DNA from: Arthrobacter sp. TPD3018
GTDB taxonomy: Bacteria > Pseudomonadota > Alphaproteobacteria > Sphingomonadales > Sphingomonadaceae
Length of the DNA: 64,000 nt
Direction: 5' to 3'
Assembly (NCBI GenBank): GCA_003075315.1
Contig: QDFQ01000005.1
Span: 62,001 to 126,000 of the forward strand
Shown here: positions 35,994-46,420 of the stretch, piece after piece
Layout of the letters: every line of letters starts with the position of its first letter
Numbering within the stretch: the first letter of the stretch is position 1
Made by a program: the position numbers and the translations under genes
Notes under the pieces: model-generated
Told to the model about the DNA's origin: nothing
The model's database searches: none
The model's input: only the letters and a program-made list of their open reading frames with translations

Positions 35994-36701
35994 TCACAGC
36001 AGAAACACGTCGCCGGCGTGAATGACATGCCGAACGCCACAGGCCAAGCGCAGGATCAGCGCTCCGTCCGCATCGAGCCCGTCGAACAGGCCATCGATCG
36101 CGCTGCCGTCGGGTAGCCGCGCCGTCAGCGCTGTGCCAACCGGATGCGCCGCAGCAAGCCAGGCCGTGCGGACCGCGGCCAGCCCCTCACCCCGCCAGCG
36201 GCCCAGCCAGCGCGCGAACGCCTCCGCCAATACGTCGGCGAGTGTCGCAGGATCGACGGTGATACCATATACGGCGAGGCTGGTTGTGGGCCGGTCCGGA
36301 AGATCGGGGTAGTGCGCCAGATTGACGCCGATCCCTACGATCACCGCGTCCCCGCTGCGTTCGAGCAGGATGCCTGATAGCTTGGCGCCATCGATCGTTA
36401 CATCGTTCGGCCATTTCAGAATGGCGCGGGCCTGTCCCCGCAGGGCGACGCCAAGCGCGTCGTGCAGCGCGACCGCTGCCACCAGGGCCAGAGTCGCGGC
36501 CGGCGGATCGCTAGGCCGCAATCGTACGATCGTCGAGCCAGCGAAATTGCCGGCCGGTGCGGACCATGCTCGCCCGAGCCGCCCGCGCCCCGCGGTTTGT
36601 CGCTCGGCCCGGAGCCACAGTCCCTCCTCCCCGCCCTGAGCGGCAAGGAGGAGCATGTCGGCGTTGGTGGATCCCGTTTTGGGGACTGTGCGGATGGTCA
36701 A
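35994..36701 (-). CDS. birA: Biotin--[acetyl-CoA-carboxylase] ligase
   Basis: Attaches biotin to the carboxyl-carrier protein. The 235-aa enzyme has the ligase core only, with no DNA-binding N-domain, so it is not a biotin repressor. Motifs: [13 protein letters not shown] (biotinyl-AMP site), [19 protein letters not shown] with the GRGRxGR adenylate loop, [19 protein letters not shown], and [15 protein letters not shown]. No ATG exists before the STN motif; the TTG at 36701 overlaps the nuoN stop (TTGA) and gives the right N-terminus. Its C-terminal SH3-like domain ends [14 protein letters not shown]. Confidence 0.9.
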   Translation of the reverse strand: MTIRTVPKTGSTNADMLLLAAQGGEEGLWLRAERQTAGRGRLGRAWSAPAGNFAGSTIVRLRPSDPPAATLALVAAVALHDALGVALRGQARAILKWPNDVTIDGAKLSGILLERSGDAVIVGIGVNLAHYPDLPDRPTTSLAVYGITVDPATLADVLAEAFARWLGRWRGEGLAAVRTAWLAAAHPVGTALTARLPDGSAIDGLFDGLDADGALILRLACGVRHVIHAGDVFLL

Positions 36702-38152
36702 ACGCCAGGGAACAATGCGCGAGCGGCGGCCATAGTCCAGCCACCGAGCAGCGGGATGGCGAGATAGCCGAGCGGCGACACGAAGGCAGCCGTCAGCACG
36801 ATCAGGCCGCCTTCGACGGGGCTGTTGCCCTTCACGAACGCGGGCGCCGGTTCGTCGAAGTACATCGTCTTGACGACGCGCAGGTAATAATAGGCACCGA
36901 TCGTCGACGCCGCGATACCGATCACCGCGAGCGGGAACAGCCCCGCCTTCACCGCCGCGTCGAACACCGCGAACTTCGCGTAGAAGCCGAACAGCGGCGG
37001 GATGCCGGCGAGGCTGAACATGAAGATCGCGAGCGCCGCAGCGAGACCCGGACGGGTCCGCGACATGCCCGACAGCGAGGCGATGCTCTCGACCGGCTGG
37101 CCCGCTTCGTCCCGCATCTGGAGCACGATCAGGAACGAACCCAGCGTCATGGCGATGTAGATCGTCATGTAGGTGAGCACGCCCGCCACGCCCTCCGGCG
37201 TCCCCGCGGCGAGGCCGACCAGCGCGAAGCCGACGTTGTTGATCGACGAATAGGCCAGCAGGCGCTTGATGTTGGTCTGGCCGATCGCCGCAACCGCACC
37301 AAGAATGATCGAGGCAAGCGCGGCGAAGATGACGATCTGGCGCCACTGTTCGGTCGCCGGGCCCATCGCCTCGACCGCGACGCGGACGGCGAGGCCCATG
37401 GCCGCGACCTTCGGCGCCGAGGCGAAGAAGGCGGTGACCGGGGTCGGCGCGCCTTCGTACACGTCCGGCGTCCACATATGGAACGGCACGGCCGAAATCT
37501 TGAAGGCGATGCCGGCGAAGACGAACACCAGCCCGAACAGAAGACCCAGCGACTTCGTGCCGGCATAAGCCGCGGCGATCCCACCGAACAGCGTCGTGCC
37601 CGAGAAGCCGTAGACCAGGCTGATGCCGTAGAGCAGGATGCCGCTCGCCAGCGCGCCGAGGATGAAATATTTGAGGCCCGCTTCAGCCGAACGCGTGTCG
37701 CGGCGCATGAAGCTCGCCAGCACGTAAGCCGACAGGCTCTGCAGCTCGAGGCCGACGTACAGCGTCAGCAGATCGCTCGCCGACACCATCATGCCCATGC
37801 CTGCCGCGGAGAGCAGGATGAGCACCGGATATTCGGGACGCAGATCGTCGCCGCTGGTGCGCTGGAAGAAGTCCGGCGCCATCAGGATACCGACAGCGGC
37901 GGCCACGAAAATCAGCACCTTGGCGAAAGCGGCGAAGGCGTCGGCGCGGTACAGCCCGTCGAACGCGCTACCGCCGGAGCCCGCGGGCCCCATCAGCGCG
38001 ACGCACGCGCCAGCCAGGATCGCAACCGCAGCCCAGGACACCGCGCGGGTCGACGCAGGCCCACCCCAGGCGGCGACCAGCATCAGGACGATGGCGCCGA
38101 CGCCGAGGATCACCTCGGGCAGCGTCATGGCGAGATTGGCGGCGTAATCCAT
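36698..38152 (-). CDS. nuoN: NADH-quinone oxidoreductase subunit N
   Basis: Antiporter-like proton-pumping subunit of complex I. A 484-aa polytopic protein with about 14 hydrophobic helices. The mid-chain lysine/proline helices are present in LSLSAYVLASF-type and RLLAYSSINNVGFALVGLAAG segments, and SLAGIPPLFGFYAKFAVF is the characteristic broken-helix motif shared by NuoL/M/N. Start ATG shares one base with the nuoM stop (TGATG). It is the last nuo gene; birA follows in a TTGA overlap. Confidence 0.95.
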   Translation of the reverse strand: MDYAANLAMTLPEVILGVGAIVLMLVAAWGGPASTRAVSWAAVAILAGACVALMGPAGSGGSAFDGLYRADAFAAFAKVLIFVAAAVGILMAPDFFQRTSGDDLRPEYPVLILLSAAGMGMMVSASDLLTLYVGLELQSLSAYVLASFMRRDTRSAEAGLKYFILGALASGILLYGISLVYGFSGTTLFGGIAAAYAGTKSLGLLFGLVFVFAGIAFKISAVPFHMWTPDVYEGAPTPVTAFFASAPKVAAMGLAVRVAVEAMGPATEQWRQIVIFAALASIILGAVAAIGQTNIKRLLAYSSINNVGFALVGLAAGTPEGVAGVLTYMTIYIAMTLGSFLIVLQMRDEAGQPVESIASLSGMSRTRPGLAAALAIFMFSLAGIPPLFGFYAKFAVFDAAVKAGLFPLAVIGIAASTIGAYYYLRVVKTMYFDEPAPAFVKGNSPVEGGLIVLTAAFVSPLGYLAIPLLGGWTMAAARALFPGV

Positions 38153-39699
38153 CAGTGCGTGGTTCCGTGGGCAGCGGCGGCATGCGCCGCGGCAGGAGTG
38201 GTCGCGGCGGGCTTGCCGGCGGTCGGCTTGGAATCGGACGGCGGCGCTGCCCGATCGACGCGGGTCAGCAGGACGGCGACGTCCTTACGCATCGGCGCCA
38301 TGAAGCTTTCCGGATAGACGCCCATCCACAGCGCGACCGCGGCGATCGGCGCAAGCAGCCAAAGCTCGCGATGCGACAGGTCTTCCATCTCGCGGACCTC
38401 GTCCGACTTGATCTCGCCGAAAGCGATACGGCGGTAGAGATAGAGCATGTACGCGGCGCCGAGGATGATGCTGGTTGTGCAGAGCAGCGCGATCCACGTC
38501 GACACCTGATACGTGCCCATCAGCGACAGGAACTCGGCGACGAAGCCGCTCGTCCCCGGCAGACCGATCGACGCCATCGTGAAGAACAGGAAGAACAGGG
38601 CATAGCGCGGCATATTGATCGCCAGACCGCCGTAGCGGCTGATCTCACGCGTGTGCAGGCGATCGTAGATGACGCCGACGCACAGGAACAGCGCGCCCGA
38701 CACCAGGCCGTGGCTGAGCATCATGATCATCGCGCCTTCGATGCCCTGCCGGTTGAAGGCGAACAGGCCGATGGTCACGATCGCCATGTGCGCGACCGAC
38801 GAATAGGCGATCAGCTTCTTCATGTCGGACTGAACCAGCGCGACGAGGCTGGTGTAGATAACCGCCACCGCCGACAGGCCGAAGATCAGCCAGGTAAGCT
38901 GGCCCGACGCTTCGGGGAACATCGGCAGGCTGAAGCGCAGGAAGCCGTAGCCGCCGAGCTTCAGCAGCACGCCCGCCAGGATCACGGAGCCTGCGGTCGG
39001 CGCCTGCACGTGTGCGTCGGGCAGCCAGGTGTGGACCGGCCACATCGGCATCTTCACCGCGAACGAGGCGAAGAATGCGAGCCACAGCCACGTCTGCACA
39101 TGCGCCGGGAAGTCGAAGGTTTGCAACGCCGGGATGCTGGACGTGCCCGCGGTCTGCACCATGTACAGCATCGCGATCAGCATCAGCAGCGAGCCGAGCA
39201 GCGTGTAGAGGAAGAACTTATACGACGCGTAGATACGGTTCACACCGCCCCAGATGCCGATGATCAGATACATCGGGATCAGACCGGCTTCGAAGAACAG
39301 GTAGAACAGGAACAGGTCCTGCGCGGCGAACGTGCCGATCATCAGCGTTTCGGTGAGCAGGAACGCGGCCATATATTCCGGCACGCGGTTCGTCACCGAC
39401 CGCCAGCTCGCCCCGATGCAGATCGGCATCAGGAAGACGCTGAGCATGATCAGCATCAGCGCGAAGCCGTCGATGCCGAGGTCCCAGGCGAAGAAGCCGA
39501 GGCGCGGGCCGTGCTCGACGAACTGCCACTGCGCTCCGCCGATGTCGAAGTTCGCCCAGAGCAGGATGCCCAGCACGAAATCGACCAGCGTCGCCGCCAG
39601 CGCGATCATCCGCGCGGTCGCGGCGGGGACGAACAGGCAGGCGATCGCCGCGAGCGCGGGGATCAACAGCATGATCGTCAGGATGGGGAAGCCGCTCAT
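38152..39699 (-). CDS. nuoM: NADH-quinone oxidoreductase subunit M
   Basis: Second antiporter-like membrane subunit, 515 aa from the ATG at 39699, which overlaps the nuoL stop (ATGA). Conserved motifs include the helix Glu in [38 protein letters not shown], the TM lysine helix [38 protein letters not shown], and [16 protein letters not shown]. The C-terminus is an Ala/Pro-rich, His-ended tail of ~35 residues. An in-frame upstream extension is rejected because it overlaps nuoL with poor coding character. Confidence 0.95.
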   Translation of the reverse strand: MSGFPILTIMLLIPALAAIACLFVPAATARMIALAATLVDFVLGILLWANFDIGGAQWQFVEHGPRLGFFAWDLGIDGFALMLIMLSVFLMPICIGASWRSVTNRVPEYMAAFLLTETLMIGTFAAQDLFLFYLFFEAGLIPMYLIIGIWGGVNRIYASYKFFLYTLLGSLLMLIAMLYMVQTAGTSSIPALQTFDFPAHVQTWLWLAFFASFAVKMPMWPVHTWLPDAHVQAPTAGSVILAGVLLKLGGYGFLRFSLPMFPEASGQLTWLIFGLSAVAVIYTSLVALVQSDMKKLIAYSSVAHMAIVTIGLFAFNRQGIEGAMIMMLSHGLVSGALFLCVGVIYDRLHTREISRYGGLAINMPRYALFFLFFTMASIGLPGTSGFVAEFLSLMGTYQVSTWIALLCTTSIILGAAYMLYLYRRIAFGEIKSDEVREMEDLSHRELWLLAPIAAVALWMGVYPESFMAPMRKDVAVLLTRVDRAAPPSDSKPTAGKPAATTPAAAHAAAAHGTTH

Positions 39700-41825
39700 T
39701 GTGCGATCGCCCAGGTGACGACGGCGGTCAGACCGATCAGCATGACGAAGGCATAGGTATAGACATATCCGTTCTGGAGCCGGCCGGCGATGCGGCTGGA
39801 CCGCTCGACGATCCACGCCGAGCCGTTCGGCCCGAAGCGATCGATCGTCTTTTCGTCACCGCGATGCCACAGGAAGCGGCCGATCGCGAAGGCGGGGCGG
39901 ACGAAGAGCAGGTTATACAGCTCGTCGAAATAATATTTGTGGGTGAGGAAGCGGTACAGAACGCGGAATTGCTCCGCCACCGCGGCGGGGAAGGTCGGCG
40001 CCTTGATATAGGCGTACCATGCGGTGAACAGGCCGGTCAGCATCGCGACCGTCGCCGACAGCTTCACCCACGTCGGCACCTCATGCATCGCGTGCATCAG
40101 ATGTTCGCGGAAGGCGATATCGCCCTTCCAGAAGCTTTCACCCGCACTCGGCTCGATGAAATAGCCATGGAAGACGAAGCCGGCCGCGATCGCGCCGATC
40201 GACAGCACGATCAGCGGGATCAGCATCGGCAGCGGGCTTTCGTGCGGATGATAGCCACCCGTCCCCGCCGGCAGGTCGTGCTGCGCAGGACCGTGCGTCG
40301 AGGGATGGTCGCCCGCATCCTCGGCCTGCGCCGGGTTGCCGTGCGCCTCGTCGGCGTGATGCGCGTCGTGCGCATGGGCGTGGTGATCGTCATGTCCGTG
40401 GCCATGCGCATCGTGGAGCGCATGCTGGATATGCTCCGACGCGGCCCAGCGCGGCTTGCCCCAGAAGGTCAGGAACATCAGGCGCCACGAATAGAAGCTG
40501 GTGATCAGCGCGACGAGCACACCGACGAACCAGACACCGGGCTCGCCGGCTGCCCAGCTCGCTTCGATGATCGCATCCTTCGAATGGAAGCCCGCGAAGC
40601 CGATGCCGAGCGGGTTGCCGAACACCGCGGGCAGGCCGACGCCGGTGATCGCCAGCGTGCCCATCATCATGCCCCAGAAGGTCAGCGGGATGCTTTTGCG
40701 CAGGCCGCCGTAATAGCGCATGTCCTGCTCGTGGTGCATCGCGTGGATGACCGAGCCGGCACCGAGGAACAGCAGCGCCTTGAAGAAGGCGTGCGTGAAC
40801 AGGTGGAACATCGCCGCGCCATAGGCGCCGACGCCCGCGGCGAAGAACATGTAGCCGAGCTGCGAACAGGTCGAATAGGCGATGACGCGCTTGATGTCGG
40901 TCTGCACCATGCCGACGGTCGCGGCGAACAAGCAGGTCGCGGCGCCGATGAAGGTGACGAAATGCAGCGCGGTCGGCGACATTTCGAACATCGGCGACAG
41001 GCGGCACACCATGAAGACGCCCGCGGTGACCATCGTCGCGGCGTGGATCAGCGCCGACACCGGGGTCGGCCCCTCCATCGCGTCCGGCAACCAGGTGTGC
41101 AGGCCGAGCTGCGCCGACTTGCCCATCGCGCCGACGAACAGCAGCAGGCAGAGCACGGTCATCGTATCGGCGCGGAACCACAGGAAGCCGATCGTCGACC
41201 CGGCCATGTTTGGTGCCGCGGCGAGGATCGCCGGGATCGAGACGGTGCCGAACACCAGGAAGGTGCCGAAGATGCCGAGCATGAAGCCGAGGTCACCGAC
41301 GCGGTTGACGACGAACGCCTTGATCGCGGCCGCATTGGCCGATGGCTTGCGGAACCAGAAGCCGATCAGCAGGTAGCTCGCAAGGCCCACGCCTTCCCAA
41401 CCGAAGAACATCTGGACCAGCGTGTCGGCGGTCACCAGCATCAGCATCGCGAAGGTGAACAGCGACAGATAGGCGAAGAAGCGCGGCTGATCCGGGTCCT
41501 CGCTCATATAGCCCCAGCTATAGAGGTGGACGAGCGCCGACACGCTGGTGATGACCACCAGCATGATCGCGGTCAGCTGGTCGACGCGCAGCGACCAATC
41601 GACCGCCATGTCGCCGCTGACGATCCAGGTCAGCACCGGGACGACCTGTGCCGTGCTGGTGCCGGCGAGGAAGCCGAGGAAGATCGGCCATGACAACAGG
41701 CACGATACAAACAGCGCGCCGGTCGTGATGACCTTGGCAGGCACGAAGCCGATCGACTTGTTGCCCAGCCCCGCGACCGCGGCCGCGAGCAGCGGCAGGA
41801 ATACGATGAATAAGATGGCGTGCAC
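39696..41825 (-). CDS. nuoL: NADH-quinone oxidoreductase subunit L
   Basis: Distal antiporter-like subunit with the long lateral helix. At 709 aa it is longer than the E. coli protein (about 613). Motifs: [20 protein letters not shown] with the pump Glu, [20 protein letters not shown] with the Lys helix, [20 protein letters not shown], and [10 protein letters not shown]. The extra length comes mainly from a His/Asp/Ala-rich insert at about residues 458-525, beginning [20 protein letters not shown]. The GTG start at 41825 lies 5 nt after the nuoK stop. Confidence 0.95.
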   Translation of the reverse strand: MHAILFIVFLPLLAAAVAGLGNKSIGFVPAKVITTGALFVSCLLSWPIFLGFLAGTSTAQVVPVLTWIVSGDMAVDWSLRVDQLTAIMLVVITSVSALVHLYSWGYMSEDPDQPRFFAYLSLFTFAMLMLVTADTLVQMFFGWEGVGLASYLLIGFWFRKPSANAAAIKAFVVNRVGDLGFMLGIFGTFLVFGTVSIPAILAAAPNMAGSTIGFLWFRADTMTVLCLLLFVGAMGKSAQLGLHTWLPDAMEGPTPVSALIHAATMVTAGVFMVCRLSPMFEMSPTALHFVTFIGAATCLFAATVGMVQTDIKRVIAYSTCSQLGYMFFAAGVGAYGAAMFHLFTHAFFKALLFLGAGSVIHAMHHEQDMRYYGGLRKSIPLTFWGMMMGTLAITGVGLPAVFGNPLGIGFAGFHSKDAIIEASWAAGEPGVWFVGVLVALITSFYSWRLMFLTFWGKPRWAASEHIQHALHDAHGHGHDDHHAHAHDAHHADEAHGNPAQAEDAGDHPSTHGPAQHDLPAGTGGYHPHESPLPMLIPLIVLSIGAIAAGFVFHGYFIEPSAGESFWKGDIAFREHLMHAMHEVPTWVKLSATVAMLTGLFTAWYAYIKAPTFPAAVAEQFRVLYRFLTHKYYFDELYNLLFVRPAFAIGRFLWHRGDEKTIDRFGPNGSAWIVERSSRIAGRLQNGYVYTYAFVMLIGLTAVVTWAIAQ

Positions 41826-41830
41826 CGAAA

Positions 41831-42136
41831 TCAGCCCTTCATCCGGTTGACGTCATCGACCGCGATGGTGCCGCGGCCACGGAAATAGATCACCAGGATC
41901 GCCAGCCCGATCGCCGCCTCACCCGCCGCGACGGTCAGCACGAACATCGCGAAGATCTGGCCGACCAGATCGTGGAGGAAGGCCGAGAAGGCGACGAGGT
42001 TGATGTTCACGGCGAGCAGGATCAGCTCGATCGCCATCAGGATGACGATCAGGTTCTTGCGGTTCATGAAGATGCCGAGCACCCCCATGGTGAACAGGAT
42101 CGCCGCGACGACCAGATAATGCGTCAGACCAATCAC
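41831..42136 (-). CDS. nuoK: NADH-quinone oxidoreductase subunit K
   Basis: Small three-helix subunit of the membrane arm, exactly the usual 101 aa when started at the GTG at 42136. The sequence reads [20 protein letters not shown], then [20 protein letters not shown] with the conserved membrane Glu used in proton transfer, and a third helix with [20 protein letters not shown] carrying the second conserved Glu. The GTG overlaps the nuoJ stop (GTGA). Confidence 0.95.
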   Translation of the reverse strand: MIGLTHYLVVAAILFTMGVLGIFMNRKNLIVILMAIELILLAVNINLVAFSAFLHDLVGQIFAMFVLTVAAGEAAIGLAILVIYFRGRGTIAVDDVNRMKG

Positions 42137-42744
42137 AGCTGGACCCCCTGGCCGACCGTCGGTTGCGTGTTGCGCGTCGCATCCTGGGGACGGCGCGCGT
42201 TCTGGCGGGCGATGTTCTGCCCGCGCACGCCGCCACGCTGGCGATGCGTCAGCACGATCGCACCGATCATCGCGACCAGCAGGACGAAGCCCGCCGCCTC
42301 GAACACGAACAGATAGCGCGTGTAGAGCAGTTGCCCCATCGCCTGGATGTTCGGCACGGTGCCGTCGATCGGCGCGATGCGCTGGCTGATCTTCAGGCCG
42401 CCGGCGCTCCACGCGCCGATGCCGATCAGGATCTCGGCGGCCAGCGCCACCGCCAGCGCCAGGCCCAGCGCCGCATAGCGCGCGAACCCGGCGCGCAGCT
42501 GCGCGACCTCGATATCGAGCATCATCACGACGAACAGGAACAGCACCGCGACCGCGCCGACATAGACGATGACGAGCAGCATCGCGATGAACTCGGCGCC
42601 GACGAGCACCATCAGCCCCGCCGCGTTGAAGAAGGCGAGGATCAGCCACATGACCGAGTGCACCGGGTTGCGCGACGAGATCGTCATCGCACCCGACCCG
42701 ATCACGACGATCGCGAAGAGATAAAAGGCTATGGCCTGGATCAC
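42133..42744 (-). CDS. nuoJ: NADH-quinone oxidoreductase subunit J
   Basis: Five-helix membrane subunit, 203 aa from a GTG start at 42744. Conserved features: [20 protein letters not shown] and [20 protein letters not shown], whose third helix is the pi-bulge region that couples to quinone reduction, then [13 protein letters not shown]. The C-terminal tail after the last helix ([20 protein letters not shown]) is basic and longer than in E. coli. The gap to nuoI is 43 nt, one of the few non-overlapping junctions in the operon. Confidence 0.95.
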   Translation of the reverse strand: MIQAIAFYLFAIVVIGSGAMTISSRNPVHSVMWLILAFFNAAGLMVLVGAEFIAMLLVIVYVGAVAVLFLFVVMMLDIEVAQLRAGFARYAALGLALAVALAAEILIGIGAWSAGGLKISQRIAPIDGTVPNIQAMGQLLYTRYLFVFEAAGFVLLVAMIGAIVLTHRQRGGVRGQNIARQNARRPQDATRNTQPTVGQGVQL

Positions 42745-42787
42745 GAGTTGGTCGGCCCCCTCAGCCCGGAATCAAGTGCGGCGCGCA

Positions 42788-43273
42788 TTAACGGTACGGC
42801 GCATCGGCGGCAAGGTTCGCCGCGATCGCCCGCTCCCAGCGGTCACCGTTGTCGAGGAGCTTGGCCTTGTCGTAGATCAGCTCTTCGCGCGTTTCGGTCG
42901 AAAATTCGTAGTTCGGCCCCTCGACGATCGCGTCGACCGGGCAGGCTTCCTGACACAGGCCGCAATAGATGCACTTGGTCATGTCGATGTCGTAGCGCGT
43001 CGTGCGGCGGCTGCCGTCGTCGCGCGGTTCGGCTTCGATCGTGATCGCCTGCGCCGGGCACACCGCTTCGCACAGCTTGCACGCGATGCAGCGTTCCTCG
43101 CCATTGGGATAGCGGCGCAGCGCATGCTCACCGCGGAAGCGCGGCGAGATGGGATTGCGCTCGTACGGGTAGTTGATCGTCGCCTTGGGCTTGAAGAAAT
43201 ACTTCAGCGTGAGGGCGTGCGCCTTCACGAATTCCCACAGCGTAAACGATTTGACGAGTTGACCTACGGTCAC
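42788..43273 (-). CDS. nuoI: NADH-quinone oxidoreductase subunit I (ferredoxin-like)
   Basis: Peripheral-arm subunit with two [4Fe-4S] clusters (N6a, N6b) next to the quinone site. The 161-aa protein has two CxxCxxCxxxCP motifs: [20 protein letters not shown] and [20 protein letters not shown]. The N-terminal amphipathic helix [20 protein letters not shown] anchors it to the membrane arm. The GTG at 43273 overlaps the stop of a 34-aa ORF that sits between nuoH and nuoI. Confidence 0.95.
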   Translation of the reverse strand: MTVGQLVKSFTLWEFVKAHALTLKYFFKPKATINYPYERNPISPRFRGEHALRRYPNGEERCIACKLCEAVCPAQAITIEAEPRDDGSRRTTRYDIDMTKCIYCGLCQEACPVDAIVEGPNYEFSTETREELIYDKAKLLDNGDRWERAIAANLAADAPYR

Positions 43274-43374
43274 GATCCAAACCCCATAACCCGGTCGATG
43301 GCGACGACCGTCAATCCGATAATCACGCCGCCCAGGGCACGGCGCCACAGGTTGCTGGTGAGGATGGCGCTCAT
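43270..43374 (-). CDS. 34-aa single-helix ORF nested between nuoH and nuoI
   Basis: The ATG at 43374 overlaps the nuoH stop (ATGA) and the TGA at 43270-43272 overlaps the nuoI GTG (GTGA), so the frame exactly bridges the two genes. The product is [20 protein letters not shown] followed by [14 protein letters not shown]. That gives a short N-terminus with WRR and one hydrophobic helix of about 14-17 residues, interrupted by Asp/Arg. Without it nuoI would begin about 100 nt after nuoH, out of step with the rest of the tightly packed operon. It could be a small accessory peptide of complex I or only a translational relay. No homologue is known to me. Confidence 0.5.
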   Translation of the reverse strand: MSAILTSNLWRRALGGVIIGLTVVAIDRVMGFGS

Positions 43375-44420
43375 AGCGGCACCCGCATCCACATCAGCAC
43401 GCCCGACACCAGGAAGACCCAGAGCAGCGACAGCGGCAGGAACACCTTCCACCCCAGACGCATCAGCTGGTCGTAGCGGTAGCGCGGGACGGTCGCCTTC
43501 ACCCAGCTGAAGATGAAGAAGAAGATCAGCATCTTGATGAAGAGGTTGATGATCCCCGGCACCCAGGTGAATGGCGCGAAGTTGAAGAACGGCAACCAGC
43601 CACCCCAGAACAGCGTCGCGTTGAGCGCGCACATCAAGAGGACGTTGGCATATTCGCCGAGCCAGAAGAGCGCGAAGCTCATCGAGCTGTATTCGGTCTG
43701 GTACCCGGCGACGAGCTCGCTCTCCGCCTCGGTCAGGTCGAACGGTGCGCGCTGCGTTTCCGCCATCGACGAGATCAGGAACACCACCGACATCGGGAAG
43801 AGCAACGGATTGAGCACGAAGCCGTTGATCGGCAGGCCGTACAGATTCTGCTGCGCCAGCACGATGGCCGACAGGTTGAAGCTGCCCGCCCACAGCACGA
43901 CGGTGACGAGGACGAAGCCGATCGCGACTTCGTAGCTGACCATCTGTGCCGCCGCACGCAGCGCCGAATAGAAGGGATATTTCGAATTGGACGCCCAGCC
44001 CGACAGGATGATGCCGTAGACGCCGAGCGACGAGGCCGCGAGCACGTAGAGCAGGCCGACGTTGATGTCGGACAGCACCACGCCCGCGCCAAACGGCACC
44101 ACCGCCCAGACGATCAGCGCCACCGTGAAGGTGATGATCGGCGCCAGCAGGAACAGCGTGCGATTGGCCGCGGCCGGCACGATCGTCTCCTGCAGGAAGA
44201 CCTTGAGGCCGTCGGCGAACGACTGAAGCAGGCCGAGCGGGCCGACGACGTTCGGACCGCGACGCAGCGCCATCGCCGCCCAAATCTTGCGATCGGCGTA
44301 AATGATCATCGCGACCGCCAGCATCAGCGGCAGTGCGATGACCAGGATACCAATGATGGTTGAGACGAACCACGCCCAGCCATAGGGCAGCCCGACCGTG
44401 GTGTTGAAGAAATCGGTCAC
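43371..44420 (-). CDS. nuoH: NADH-quinone oxidoreductase subunit H
   Basis: Membrane subunit that forms the quinone chamber with NuoB/NuoD. The 349-aa protein has [20 protein letters not shown] in its first cytosolic loop and [18 protein letters not shown]. Further on are the Glu-rich third loop [20 protein letters not shown] and [20 protein letters not shown], the last two being strongly conserved quinone-site loops. About eight hydrophobic helices. The GTG at 44420 overlaps the nuoG stop, and a 54-residue in-frame upstream extension is rejected. Confidence 0.95.
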   Translation of the reverse strand: MTDFFNTTVGLPYGWAWFVSTIIGILVIALPLMLAVAMIIYADRKIWAAMALRRGPNVVGPLGLLQSFADGLKVFLQETIVPAAANRTLFLLAPIITFTVALIVWAVVPFGAGVVLSDINVGLLYVLAASSLGVYGIILSGWASNSKYPFYSALRAAAQMVSYEVAIGFVLVTVVLWAGSFNLSAIVLAQQNLYGLPINGFVLNPLLFPMSVVFLISSMAETQRAPFDLTEAESELVAGYQTEYSSMSFALFWLGEYANVLLMCALNATLFWGGWLPFFNFAPFTWVPGIINLFIKMLIFFFIFSWVKATVPRYRYDQLMRLGWKVFLPLSLLWVFLVSGVLMWMRVPL

Positions 44421-46420
44421 TCCGCCGCCTCCGCGAACGTCTCGCCATGGACCAGTTCGGCCGAGCAGCGCTGCATCGTCGGAGACGCGCGGCAGATGGC
44501 GTTGGTCAGATAAAAGTCCTTGATCGGATAGCCGGAAAGGCTCCCCTGCCCCGCGCCATCTAGCGCCGGCGGGTTCCATTCATAGCCAGCGAGCTGACCG
44601 ACATGGCGCAGCGCCGGCACCTCGGTTGCCATCGCTTCACGAAGGCCAGCAAGCGTGTCGAACGGCAGCGTGTGGCCCAGCACTTCCGACAAGGCGCGGA
44701 AGATCGTCCAGTCCTCACGCGCGTCGCCCGGTGCGAACACCGCGCGCTCGCCGCGCTGAACACGGCCCTCGGTATTGACCCAGGTGCCCGACTTTTCGGC
44801 ATAGGTCGCCCCCGGCAGGATCACGTCGGCATGATGCGCGCCCTGATCGCCGTGATGGCCGACATAGACCTTGAAGCCGCCGAACGCGGTGAAATCCACC
44901 TCGTCCGCGCCCAGGAAGAAGGTGACGCCCGCGTCGCGCAGATCGGCGATGCCGCCCTTCTGCGCATAGCCGAGCATCAGCCCGCCCATGCGGCTGGCGG
45001 CCATGTGAACGACGTTGAAGCCGTTCCAGCCGTCACGGACCAGGTTGTACTGGTTGGCGAAGGCGAGCGCGGCGCCATGGCCACCCTTCAGCGCGCCACC
45101 ACCGACGATCACCATCGGTGCCTTGGCGTCGGTGAAGATCTTGGCCGCAGCCTCCGGCAGATTGCCGAGCAGCGACAGATCCGCGCCAAGCCATTCAACC
45201 TTATAGGTCAGCTCGGTTTCCGGCCCGATCGCGAAGACCTTCGCACCCTTTTTGATCGCCTTGCGGATGCGCGTGTTGATCAGCGGCGCTTCCCAGCGAA
45301 GGTTGGTGCCGATCAGCAGGATCGCGTCCGCCTGTTCGACACCCGCGATCGTCGTGTTGAAGTTCACCGCAGCGAGGCTGGACGTATCATAGTCCATGCC
45401 CGTCTGGCGGCCTTCGAGCTTGGACGAACCGAGCGTCGCGAGCAACGCCTTGGCGGCATACATCGTCTCGCAATCGACGAGATCGCCCGCGACCGCAGCG
45501 ACGTTCGATCCGGCTGCGGCGACGCGGTCCTTGATGACGCCGAACGCCTCGTCCCAGCTGACCGCGACGAGCTTGCCGTCACGGCGCACATAGGGACGAT
45601 CGAGACGGCGACGCACCAGGCCATCGACGTGGTGGCGCGTCTTGTCGTGCGCCCATTCCTCGTTGACGTCCTCGTTGATGCGGGGAACGCAGCGCAGCAC
45701 CTGACGACCGCGGCTGTCGAGGCGGATGTTGGTGCCGACCGCGTCCTGGACGTCGATGGTCAGCGTCTTCTTGAGCTCCCACGGCCGCGCTTCGTAGGCA
45801 TAGGGCTTCGACGTCAGCGCACCGACCGGGCACAGATCGACGACGTTGCCGCTCAGCTCGCTCGTGACCGCCTGTTCGAGGTAGCTGGTGATCTGCATGT
45901 CCTCGCCGCGATAGATCGCGCCGATTTCCTCCACGCCCGCAACCTCTTCCGCGAAGCGAACGCAGCGGGTGCACTGGATGCAGCGGGTCATGATCGTCTT
46001 GACGATCGGACCCATATACTTCTCGGTCACCGCACGCTTGTTCTCGGTGTAGCGGCTGTGGCCCTTGCCATACGCGACGGACTGGTCCTGCAGGTCGCAC
46101 TCGCCGCCCTGATCGCAGATCGGGCAGTCGAGCGGGTGGTTGATCAGCAGGAATTCCATCACGCCTTCGCGCGCGTTCTTCACCATCGGGGTGGTGGTGA
46201 ACACTTCCTGATTGTCCGCGGCGGGCAACGCACACGACGCCTGGGGCTTGGGCGGCCCCGGCTTCACCTCGACGAGGCACATGCGGCAATTGCCGGCGAT
46301 CGACAGCCGTTCGTGGTAGCAGAAGCGCGGGATTTCCTTGCCCGCCGCCTCGCACGCCTGGAGCACGGTGGCCCCCTGCGGTACCTCGACCTCGATCCCG
46401 TCTACTTTAAGCTTCGGCAT
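44417..46420 (-). CDS. nuoG: NADH-quinone oxidoreductase subunit G
   Basis: Large iron-sulfur subunit of the NADH-dehydrogenase arm. The 667-aa protein starts with a plant-type ferredoxin domain ([20 protein letters not shown] for the [2Fe-2S] N1b). The His/Cys motif and cluster cysteines [18 protein letters not shown] follow, then [16 protein letters not shown] and [15 protein letters not shown] for N4/N5, and then a molybdopterin-oxidoreductase-like domain without cofactor. The ATG shares one base with the nuoF stop (TAATG). The shorter C-terminal domain compared with E. coli NuoG (~910 aa) is normal for alphaproteobacteria and mitochondria. Confidence 0.95.
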   Translation of the reverse strand: MPKLKVDGIEVEVPQGATVLQACEAAGKEIPRFCYHERLSIAGNCRMCLVEVKPGPPKPQASCALPAADNQEVFTTTPMVKNAREGVMEFLLINHPLDCPICDQGGECDLQDQSVAYGKGHSRYTENKRAVTEKYMGPIVKTIMTRCIQCTRCVRFAEEVAGVEEIGAIYRGEDMQITSYLEQAVTSELSGNVVDLCPVGALTSKPYAYEARPWELKKTLTIDVQDAVGTNIRLDSRGRQVLRCVPRINEDVNEEWAHDKTRHHVDGLVRRRLDRPYVRRDGKLVAVSWDEAFGVIKDRVAAAGSNVAAVAGDLVDCETMYAAKALLATLGSSKLEGRQTGMDYDTSSLAAVNFNTTIAGVEQADAILLIGTNLRWEAPLINTRIRKAIKKGAKVFAIGPETELTYKVEWLGADLSLLGNLPEAAAKIFTDAKAPMVIVGGGALKGGHGAALAFANQYNLVRDGWNGFNVVHMAASRMGGLMLGYAQKGGIADLRDAGVTFFLGADEVDFTAFGGFKVYVGHHGDQGAHHADVILPGATYAEKSGTWVNTEGRVQRGERAVFAPGDAREDWTIFRALSEVLGHTLPFDTLAGLREAMATEVPALRHVGQLAGYEWNPPALDGAGQGSLSGYPIKDFYLTNAICRASPTMQRCSAELVHGETFAEAAE

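Noticed and set aside
36557..38317. 586-codon plus-strand frame opposite nuoN
   Set aside because: Mirror frame of nuoN; low-complexity Arg/Asp/His composition and no recognisable motif.
39699..41693. 664-codon plus-strand frame opposite nuoL
   Set aside because: Exactly antisense to a well-supported Nuo subunit, with Arg/Asp/His-rich composition typical of the complementary strand of high-GC genes; no domain and no ribosome-binding site.
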